From positions 1 to 22,509 of the forward strand of contig CAYPEF010000019.1 of the NCBI GenBank assembly GCA_964409675.1: a stretch of DNA of 22,509 nucleotides, given 5' to 3'. Below the pieces are notes generated by a model, which saw only the letters and a program-made list of their open reading frames with translations, ran no database searches and was not told the origin of the DNA. The position numbers and the translations under genes were made by a program. Positions 17,563 to 22,509 of the stretch are shown in pieces (the stretch's first letter is position 1; each line of letters begins with the position of its first letter). Source of the DNA: CAYMDD01 sp964409675 (GTDB lineage Bacteria > Pseudomonadota > Alphaproteobacteria > Rickettsiales > SXRF01).

Positions 17563-18017
17563 TGCGCGCTCCCCTTGCCCAGCTGGTGGAACTGGCGGCG
17601 CACGGTGTCACGCGCGGCCTTGGCATACTCGGCGTAGGCATCCGGCGCCCATATCTCGAAAATCTCGCCTTTGCCGACGAACACCGCTTCCTCACCGATA
17701 CCGGCGGATGCCAGCAGGTGTTCCGGCAGCATCACCCTGCCCTCGCCGTCGAAATTGAGCGGCACGCTTTCGCCAAACAGGGTGGTAGCGAAGGCGTCCT
17801 GCTCGCCCGAGAATGGGTCCATGCTTTCGATCTGCGCGCTCATTTTCTGGAAGCGCACCATGCCGCAGGCTTCGATGCATGGGTTACGGAGTGAAGCGTA
17901 GGCGATCATGCCATTGAATTCCTGTTCCTGCCTGGCCAGCACATTGCGGAAGCTTGCCGGAACGGAAATGCGGCCCTTCTTGTCTATCTTGTTGCGATAG
18001 CTTGAGAAAAACAACAT
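17559..18017 (-). CDS. mraZ: Transcriptional regulator MraZ
   Basis: MraZ is a ring-forming DNA-binding protein with two AbrB-like half domains; in E. coli it represses its own dcw promoter through TGGGN repeats. With the ATG at 18017 the product has 152 residues: MLFFSSYRNKIDKKGRISVP begins the first AbrB-like repeat, and LNFDGEGRVMLPEHLL the second. The frame is open further upstream, but that would run through the promoter and operator, so 18017 is the right start. The ribosome site is weak (a GGGA directly before the ATG). The matching operator lies 22-46 bp upstream, giving a self-consistent autoregulatory unit. Confidence 0.95.
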   Translation of the reverse strand: MLFFSSYRNKIDKKGRISVPASFRNVLARQEQEFNGMIAYASLRNPCIEACGMVRFQKMSAQIESMDPFSGEQDAFATTLFGESVPLNFDGEGRVMLPEHLLASAGIGEEAVFVGKGEIFEIWAPDAYAEYAKAARDTVRRQFHQLGKGSAQ

Positions 18018-18038
18018 TCCCGCTCGCTTGGTCTGGTG

Positions 18039-18063
18039 TGGGATAATTTGGGTATGGATGGGA
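18039..18063 (+). promoter_or_regulatory. MraZ operator: three TGGGN boxes with 10-bp periodicity
   Basis: TGGGA (18039-18043), TGGGT (18049-18053) and TGGGA (18059-18063) are spaced exactly 10 bp apart, that is TGGGN with 5-bp spacers, the pattern bound by MraZ in E. coli. A degenerate fourth box (TTGGT, 18069-18073) keeps the phase, and TGGGC at 18080 is one base off phase. As written the boxes read on the plus strand, opposite to mraZ. They cover the -10 edge and the predicted transcript start, a position suited to repression. Confidence 0.88.
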
Positions 18064-18091
18064 TGGTATTGGTTCGGGCTGGGCGTGTCAA
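18063..18091 (-). promoter_or_regulatory. Sigma70-type promoter of the dcw cluster
   Basis: On the minus strand a perfect -35 TTGACA (18091-18086), a 17-bp spacer and a -10 TACCAT (18068-18063, 4 of 6 matches) predict a transcript start near 18056 and a leader of about 38 nt before mraZ. The MraZ boxes overlap its downstream half. It is the only clear promoter I see for the whole mraZ-to-ftsA run. Confidence 0.83.
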
Positions 18092-18104
18092 GGGATTTGG
18101 GCAA

Positions 18105-18128
18105 TAAAAAACCCCGCCGGGGCGGGGT
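18105..18128 (-). terminator. Intrinsic terminator after the hypothetical gene pair
   Basis: On the minus strand ACCCCGCC/GGCGGGGT forms an 8-bp GC-rich stem with a tiny loop, followed directly by TTTTTT (18111-18105). It lies after the stop of the gene at 18167 and just before the dcw promoter, insulating the two units. Confidence 0.88.
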
Positions 18129-18166
18129 GAATTTTTATATGCAAAAAACCAATTCAGCGACTTAAC

Positions 18167-18736
18167 TTACCTCCCTCTCTCTTTCGACACTGGCATCATC
18201 ACTTCTTGTACATGCGTATCCGCTTTTAGCCGTATCGGTTGCAAATGCGTGCGCAATTCCAGGAAATCTTTCGGCAAAATCATTTCATCAAGCGGGATAT
18301 TCTTTTCATAACGGTATATTCTGTCACGCCACCCCAGCGAGTCATAAGCCACAGACCCCTGACGTTTCTGGTCAAGAGTGGCAATGGCGGACTGCACCAT
18401 TTGCAGAAAGGCATGCCGGCGCCGCTCGACATCTTCAAGCGTATTCACAAAACTTCCATTTGCCAATTCTGGCGGAAGCAATCCCGGCTCCAGCGGTATA
18501 GCGACAAAGGCAGGATAACAGGAAGGATCATCTGCCGCTTTTGCGTATGCCACCATCAGGTGCAACTTTGAAGAATGGGCGTTTGTATAAATCTGCCGCA
18601 CCTTCTCCTTTATTCGATCTCCTGCCAGCCCAAGATATTGCCGCGCGAACACTTCCGTATTGCGCTCCCATACATCCTGCGGCAGCGGCGCGGCCAGCTC
18701 ACGCGCATAGATGCGCCGATACTCTTCCGCGCTCAC
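18167..18736 (-). CDS. Hypothetical protein, downstream member of a paralogous pair
   Basis: I do not recognise this 189-residue protein. It looks soluble, with no signal peptide or membrane segment, and is mixed helical, with a Tyr/Arg/Glu-rich start (SAEEYRRIYARE) and a central YPAFVAIPLEPG. Its first half lines up with the gene just upstream: W-x6-F-x-RQ-x2-G, then a Tyr 14 residues later at the same spacing, then a P-x-F...EP block. The start is GTG at 18736, overlapping the upstream stop (GTGA), so the two are translationally coupled. The run ends at a good terminator. It could be a lineage-specific gene pair; there are no catalytic motifs to suggest an activity. Confidence 0.75.
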   Translation of the reverse strand: MSAEEYRRIYARELAAPLPQDVWERNTEVFARQYLGLAGDRIKEKVRQIYTNAHSSKLHLMVAYAKAADDPSCYPAFVAIPLEPGLLPPELANGSFVNTLEDVERRRHAFLQMVQSAIATLDQKRQGSVAYDSLGWRDRIYRYEKNIPLDEMILPKDFLELRTHLQPIRLKADTHVQEVMMPVSKERGR

Positions 18737-19290
18737 CGCTGCACCTTTCCACTGCGCCGGGCATTTCGCAGATCCGCCAGGCAGCGCTGCAATCCCGGCA
18801 CGCTAAACCCGTTTACCGCATCCTCTGCGGGTGTCCCACTGCCGTGAGATTGACATCGTCTCGCAGGGCGAAGATGCGATAATTCTTCGCGAATGGCGTC
18901 TTCATTATTTTTTGCGTGCTTAAGAGCAGCGCGCCGGCGAGCCGCGATCATAGGGGCGTTTTCCTGCTCCAGCGCATCCCGATAAAGTTCGTAGAAAAAA
19001 TCTTTCTGCTCCATACATTTTATTGCGAGCTCCACCTGCATATCTGCGGGAACAGCGGCAATATCTATTGGCTCGAAGGTAAAAACCGGCATATTGCTGC
19101 CCGCTTGCGGATGAGCGACGATACGCCCCACCTCTTCTCCTATATCCACCTCCCTATAAAGGGCCTGCGCAGCCTGAGTCACCGGCGCATTCGGCACCCC
19201 GAAACGCTGCCTGATAAAATGAGGCATCATTTGCCGCCATAGCTCCAGATCAGGCTCGGATAATGTATTTAACACGATATTTTTCCACAC
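18733..19290 (-). CDS. Hypothetical protein next to rnpB, upstream member of a paralogous pair
   Basis: This product, 185 residues from the chosen start, is unrecognised. It has no signal or membrane segment, contains LWRQMMPHFIRQRFG and MPVFTFEPIDIAAVP, and ends in a basic tail. The frame is open back into rnpB, so the start is uncertain. I prefer GTG at 19290, just past the 3' end of rnpB, because the similarity to the downstream gene (18167-18736) reaches upstream of the Trp in ELW; ATG at 19230 is the alternative. No Shine-Dalgarno is evident at 19290. No terminator separates it from rnpB, so it may be transcribed by read-through. The stop overlaps the next GTG. Confidence 0.7.
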   Translation of the reverse strand: MWKNIVLNTLSEPDLELWRQMMPHFIRQRFGVPNAPVTQAAQALYREVDIGEEVGRIVAHPQAGSNMPVFTFEPIDIAAVPADMQVELAIKCMEQKDFFYELYRDALEQENAPMIAARRRAALKHAKNNEDAIREELSHLRPARRCQSHGSGTPAEDAVNGFSVPGLQRCLADLRNARRSGKVQR

Positions 19291-19307
19291 TTTCGCATGT
19301 TTCTTTA

Positions 19308-19706
19308 CCAGACGGCCTGTAAGCCGGGTTCTGTCCTCTCCTTGCAGAGATGGATGGCCATTCATCTAGGGCGCCAGTCGCCTGGCACCTCGTGCAACCT
19401 ACCCGGACGGCGTGGCGCGGAAACACGCTACCGTCCCTATTTGGTCTTGCTCCCGGCGGGGTTTTCCCTGCCACGCCCGTTACCGGGCGCGCGGTGCGCT
19501 CTTACCGCACCATTTCACCCTTACCGTGGTAAATGCCTCCGTGAAATTCAGCAGAATTTCACGGAGGCATTTACCACGGCGGTATATTTTCTGTGGCACT
19601 TTCCCTGGGGTCGCCCCCGGCGGGCGTTACCCGCCACCGTGTTTCCGTGGAGCCCGGACTTTCCTCCGGGCCGGTTTCCCGCCCCGGCGGCCATCCGGCC
19701 ATCTGG
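19308..19706 (-). ncRNA. rnpB: RNase P RNA (bacterial type A)
   Basis: This is the catalytic RNA that matures tRNA 5' ends with the protein RnpA. The P1 helix closes the molecule: CCAGATGGCC (19706-19697) pairs with GGCCGTCTGG (19317-19308) with one G-U. Conserved regions in order are GAGGAAAGTCCGGGCTCC (19666-19649), CAGGGAAAGTGCCACAGAAA, GGTAAGGGTGAAATGGTGCG, GGTAAGAGCGCACC and the 3' ACAGAACCCGGCTTACAG (19334-19317). Length is about 399 nt. The P12 arm, between ACCGCC and GGTAAGGG, is an unusually long perfect hairpin. Ends are set by P1 and may be off by a few bases. Confidence 0.97.
19524..19579. repeat. Perfect 26-bp inverted repeat forming rnpB P12
   Basis: The arms 19524-19549 and 19554-19579 are perfectly complementary over 26 bp with a 4-base loop (AGCA on the plus strand). 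The position corresponds to P12 of type A RNase P RNA, an arm known to vary in length. Its AT content is higher than the rest of rnpB. It may be a lengthened native helix or an inserted palindromic element. Confidence 0.95.
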
Positions 19707-19713
19707 TAGGCTG

Positions 19714-19742
19714 ATTATAACCATAAGATATTTTATAGACAA
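19714..19742 (-). promoter_or_regulatory. rnpB promoter
   Basis: On the minus strand -35 TTGTCT (19742-19737), a 17-bp spacer and a perfect -10 TATAAT (19719-19714) place the transcript start about 7 bases on, at 19707-19706, exactly where P1 begins. Confidence 0.9.
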
Positions 19743-19771
19743 TTATAAATGATTACACAACGTACGAATTC

Positions 19772-20134
19772 ATGCCCAGAACACGCTACACGCTAGATCA
19801 ATATAAACAGGACCCTTCCCTGCCAATGACGAAAGGGGATGCAGTTAAGCTACTGAAAAATTCAGGATTTAGAATGCGCAAGCATAACCTGGCCGGGCTT
19901 CCGCACATGCGCTGAGAGGAAGGCGTGGCGGTTTATGAATTCAGAATAGATGAAACCGTTATGCGTATAGATTTACTAAAAGAAAACATTCTCTCAGATG
20001 AGAACCGCACCCAAATAATCAACGCTTGCGAACAGGGCTTATCATTACGCACATGTCAGGAACAGCACACGGATGGGCCCGGAACACTGCCATATAGGCG
20101 GACAAACATATCTGGCACTGGTCGCTCTTACTAA
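19772..20134 (+). pseudogene. Small reading frame split by an in-frame TGA; probable pseudogene or gene remnant
   Basis: A 47-codon frame begins at 19772 (MPRTRYTLDQYKQDPSLPMT...) and stops at TGA 19913-19915. The same frame continues to 20134, with a possible GTG start at 19925 preceded by the good site AGAGGAAGG. If the TGA were read as Trp (one base from TGG) the product would be one protein of 120 residues. TGA is a normal stop for many genes here, so I treat this as a broken gene; two separate small genes are the alternative. Near 20068-20135 another frame gives GPEHCHIGGQTYLALVALTN, so a further frameshift is possible. The stretch is AT-richer than its surroundings, suggesting foreign origin. 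I do not recognise a family. It converges on the amidase gene, overlapping it by four bases. Confidence 0.4.
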
Positions 20135-20793
20135 TCATTCAACTTTTTTAACAGCCCCCGCAATATTAACCCGCATTCCCTATCCCATTTCTCAGCCAGT
20201 GCCGCAGACCGGAAATGGCGCTGAAAAGCAGTGATGGCCTTCTGCCTATCGCTCATATCATAGCCATACTCCGCCAGCGCCGCCGCCAGCAGATCCGGCT
20301 GCGACGGCACCGGCCACAGCCCCACCCCCGCTTCCGCCAGTCGCTTCCAGTCGAACAGCTCGCCGGGGTCTTCCTTGCGCGCTGGCGCGACATCCGAATG
20401 CCCCACCACGTTCCTCGCCGGGATTGCATGGCGCGATAATATCTCCCGGCAAAGCGTAATCACGCTTTGCATCTGCGCTTCCGGAAACGGGCGGTAGCCA
20501 AATTCATGGCCGGGATTGACGATTTCGATGCCGATGGAGCGTTGGTTGATATTGGCATGCCCCCGCCAGCCACTCACGCCCGCATGCCAGGCGCGGCGGT
20601 CTTCCGGCACCAGCGTATATATGCTGCCATCTTCATCCACCACGTAATGCGCGCTCACTTTCGCGTGCGGGTCGCGCAGGCGCGAAAGCGCTTCTTCCGC
20701 GCTGCGCATGCCGGTGTAGTGCAGCACCAGCATATCCACGCTGTGGCCGTCGCGGCTATCATGGTTGGGCGAAGGCAGGGACAGATGTTTCAT
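20131..20793 (-). CDS. N-acetylmuramoyl-L-alanine amidase (Amidase_2, AmpD/AmiD-like)
   Basis: This zinc amidase family cleaves the MurNAc-L-Ala bond of peptidoglycan fragments. The 220-residue protein has an Amidase_2 domain at about 15-145 with the expected ligands: His25 in VLHYTGM, His132 in VVGHSDVAP and Asp142 in KEDPG. SAHYVVDEDGSIYTLV and RSIGIEIVN are also typical. The C-terminal part (about 168-215, with EYGYD...AITAFQRHFR) resembles a peptidoglycan-binding helical repeat. No signal peptide is seen, so a cytosolic muropeptide-recycling role is more likely than a secreted one. The frame is open upstream inside the transporter gene, but the ATG at 20793 overlaps the transporter stop (ATGA) and fits the domain start. 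Confidence 0.92.
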   Translation of the reverse strand: MKHLSLPSPNHDSRDGHSVDMLVLHYTGMRSAEEALSRLRDPHAKVSAHYVVDEDGSIYTLVPEDRRAWHAGVSGWRGHANINQRSIGIEIVNPGHEFGYRPFPEAQMQSVITLCREILSRHAIPARNVVGHSDVAPARKEDPGELFDWKRLAEAGVGLWPVPSQPDLLAAALAEYGYDMSDRQKAITAFQRHFRSAALAEKWDRECGLILRGLLKKLND

Positions 20794-21668
20794 ACGGCAT
20801 CTCCGAATGCCGCCAGCTTCGGGCGGCGCACCACGATCACCGCCACGCCGGCGATTGTCAACAGTCCGCCGGCGGTCACCTGCCAGGTCAGCCCTTCGCC
20901 GTAAAAGATATAGGCGGCAAGGATGCTGAAAAGCGGCGACAGCAGGGAATACGGCGCCACCTGGCTGAGCGGGTACTGGCGGATCAGGAAATACCACAGC
21001 CCGTATCCACCGAGCGTGGAGCCCAGCACCGTGTAGGTCAGCGCCAGCGGCACCCGCCAGCTGGCCTGCTGGAGATAGGGCAGTGGGTTGCCCTCTACCG
21101 CCAGCGACACCATGAGCAGCAGCGGCACGGCGAACAGCGCCATCCAGCCCAGAAACGAAAATATCCCCACCTCGCCCATCCGCTTGATCTGGATATTAGC
21201 CACCCCCCAGAAAAATGCCCCGAACAGCGCGATGCCGAACCCCAGCGGGTGCGCCAGCACGTTCGGGTTGCCGGCGATCACGAAAATCCCGGCAAACGAC
21301 ACCACCAGCCCCAGCATCCGCCAGAAACCGATGGTATCCTTAAAGAAAACCGCCCCCAGCAGGCAGGAAAACGGCACGCCCAGCTGCGCCACCACCGCGC
21401 AGGAGGCAATATCCAGCCCCTTCTCCAGCGCCGCGAACAGCATAGAGAAATGCAGCACACCCAACGTAAGCGACAGCAGCGCGATCTGCTTCAGCTTCCC
21501 CCTATCCGGCCTTGGGAAAAACGGCACCAGGATCAGCGCCGTGACGGCAAAGCGAACGGCTGTCAGCAGGAACGGCGGCACCTCGGCGATCCCGGCGCGC
21601 GCCGCCACGAAATTCGCCCCCCACAGGGCGGCGACAAGGATGGCATAGGCAATATGGAGGGGGCTCAT
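20790..21668 (-). CDS. DMT-superfamily transporter (EamA family)
   Basis: This is an integral membrane permease of about 292 residues with roughly ten hydrophobic segments arranged as two EamA repeats. The first opens AYAILVAALWGANFVAARAG; the second begins near PLGFGIALFGAFFWGVANI and ends with YSLLSPLFSILAAYIFYGE, typical of the family. It ends in a short basic cytoplasmic tail (VVRRPKLAAFG). Substrates of such exporters are usually amino acids or metabolites and cannot be inferred here. I chose ATG at 21668 because AGGGAG lies six bases upstream; TTG at 21689 would add seven residues. It follows the J-domain gene by 46 bp and overlaps the amidase gene by four bases. Confidence 0.92.
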   Translation of the reverse strand: MSPLHIAYAILVAALWGANFVAARAGIAEVPPFLLTAVRFAVTALILVPFFPRPDRGKLKQIALLSLTLGVLHFSMLFAALEKGLDIASCAVVAQLGVPFSCLLGAVFFKDTIGFWRMLGLVVSFAGIFVIAGNPNVLAHPLGFGIALFGAFFWGVANIQIKRMGEVGIFSFLGWMALFAVPLLLMVSLAVEGNPLPYLQQASWRVPLALTYTVLGSTLGGYGLWYFLIRQYPLSQVAPYSLLSPLFSILAAYIFYGEGLTWQVTAGGLLTIAGVAVIVVRRPKLAAFGDAV

Positions 21669-21714
21669 GCTCTCCCTTTTAGCAGGCAAAAACCGGATAA
21701 AGAAGCACCCAAAA

Positions 21715-22491
21715 TCAGCGAATGTATTTTATTTTGTTTTCACTCAAAACCCCATACGCCGAATTCACCGCCTGCGCCTTCATCAGTGACAGTGCCACCG
21801 TTTCCGGATAGCGGGCGGTGGACATAACGTGGTCGGGGTGGTAGCGGCGCATCAGCTCGTGGTAGCGCCGCTTGATCTGGGCGGCGTCCGCCTCTTTCGG
21901 CAGGTTCAGCACTTCGTATGGGTCTGGCTCGCTCGCATGCACGGTGCGCTCCAGTATGTCGCCAAGCTCGGCGCGGTTCAGGCCGAAGATGCGCGCAACA
22001 TCGGAAATATATTTCAGCCGCGCCCCATCCGGTGCGCCGTTCGCCGCCGCCAAGCGGCATAGCTGCGTCACCACCTGTCGGTAGAGCGGCGCGCGGTCCG
22101 GGTAGAGATACATCATCTGCCGCGCGTAAGCTTCATGGGTGGCGCCGTCATTCCAGGCCAGCGCGAACAGGCGGCGCAGCTTTGGGCATTCGTCATCGGT
22201 GACGCCGAACAGATCGCAGAAGGAAAGATATTCATCGCGCGTGAGCTCACTGCCCAAACGCAGCAGGCGCACGCTGAGGCCGATCAGCGCGAAGGTGAAG
22301 CCCAGCTTGCAGAATTCCCGGTCCTCCCCATCCAGCGCGGCTTTAGGTATGATGGCGTGGCGGGGCAGCGGCGCGAATACATCAAGCAGGCGATTGGCCA
22401 TTTTGCGGCCATGCGAGCCATGAAACGGCGCCGCGCCGGGCGACAGCAATACTTTCGTCAATGTTTTCGGAAGCTTTCTTGCCAGCGCCAA
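21715..22491 (-). CDS. TerB/J-domain protein (DjlA-like cochaperone)
   Basis: The 258-residue product has a helical TerB-like region (about 60-180) and a C-terminal J domain (about 189-258) that starts DPYEVLNLPKEAD and carries the HPD motif at 218-220, needed to stimulate Hsp70 ATPase. This order matches DjlA, but there is no N-terminal membrane anchor as in E. coli DjlA, so it is probably a soluble DjlA-like protein. The likely start is TTG at 22491, supported by AGGGGAGGA seven bases upstream. The frame stays open to the window edge, so a longer protein cannot be excluded. A J-domain gene beside an amidase upstream of mraZ is, from memory, a recurrent arrangement in alphaproteobacteria. 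Confidence 0.85.
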   Translation of the reverse strand: MALARKLPKTLTKVLLSPGAAPFHGSHGRKMANRLLDVFAPLPRHAIIPKAALDGEDREFCKLGFTFALIGLSVRLLRLGSELTRDEYLSFCDLFGVTDDECPKLRRLFALAWNDGATHEAYARQMMYLYPDRAPLYRQVVTQLCRLAAANGAPDGARLKYISDVARIFGLNRAELGDILERTVHASEPDPYEVLNLPKEADAAQIKRRYHELMRRYHPDHVMSTARYPETVALSLMKAQAVNSAYGVLSENKIKYIR

Positions 22492-22509
22492 CAGAATCCT
22501 CCCCTGTAA

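Noticed and set aside
18018..18104. A 29-residue N-terminal extension of MraZ
   Set aside because: It would be translated from DNA containing the promoter and TGGGN boxes, upstream of the predicted transcript start.
19913..19915. TGA read as Trp or selenocysteine (alternative code)
   Set aside because: Many clear genes here (mraZ, rsmH, murE, murD) end in TGA at conserved C-termini, so the code is standard. I see no selenocysteine-type hairpin directly after the TGA.

Overview
The window is almost entirely the division and cell wall (dcw) cluster of an alphaproteobacterium, read on the minus strand, plus the genes just upstream of it. The alphaproteobacterial call rests on the gene order (mraZ-rsmH-ftsL-ftsI-murE-murF-mraY-murD-ftsW-murG-murC-murB-ddl-ftsQ-ftsA), the family features of the proteins, a bacterial type A RNase P RNA next to the cluster, and an AmpD/AmiD-like amidase and a TerB-J-domain protein upstream. 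I cannot assign an order or genus. The DNA is GC-rich by eye, and TGA is an ordinary stop codon.

Layout from the upstream (right) end leftwards, all on the minus strand unless stated. At 22491-20131 lie a DjlA-like TerB/J-domain gene, a DMT (EamA) transporter and a cytosolic Amidase_2 gene. At 19772-20134 on the plus strand is a small AT-richer reading frame broken by an in-frame TGA. At 19742-19308 lies rnpB with a clear promoter; its P12 position holds a perfect 26-bp hairpin. At 19290-18167 are two overlapping genes of unknown function that appear to be diverged tandem paralogs, closed by an intrinsic terminator. At 18091-18039 is a sigma70-type promoter with TGGGN boxes at exact 10-bp periodicity, a textbook MraZ operator. 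From 18017 to 116 the dcw genes run head to tail, mostly with 1-17 bp overlaps. Two small membrane-protein genes are wedged in: an 84-aa CBU_0592-like protein between ftsW and murG, and a 53-aa single-pass protein between murB and ddl. ftsZ is expected just beyond the left edge and is not in the window.

The genes form one pathway. MurB, C, D, E and F build UDP-MurNAc-pentapeptide (meso-DAP type, from the DNPR motif in MurE) with D-Ala-D-Ala from Ddl. MraY and MurG make lipid I and lipid II. FtsW and FtsI polymerise and cross-link septal peptidoglycan, and FtsL, FtsQ and FtsA belong to the divisome. RsmH and MraZ are the usual leader genes.

The most unusual feature is an invasion by short palindromic repeats of at least three families. 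They sit in the rare intergenic gaps and also in frame inside murB, murD, murE and murF, adding roughly 30-45 residues of Gly/Pro/Arg-rich sequence each. Another copy supplies a new C-terminus for MurD. The murE and murF insertions fall in the same loop of the homologous N-terminal domain. A 100-N scaffold gap (14029-14128) lies inside murE at its repeat. This resembles the Rickettsia palindromic elements in principle, though the repeat families differ.
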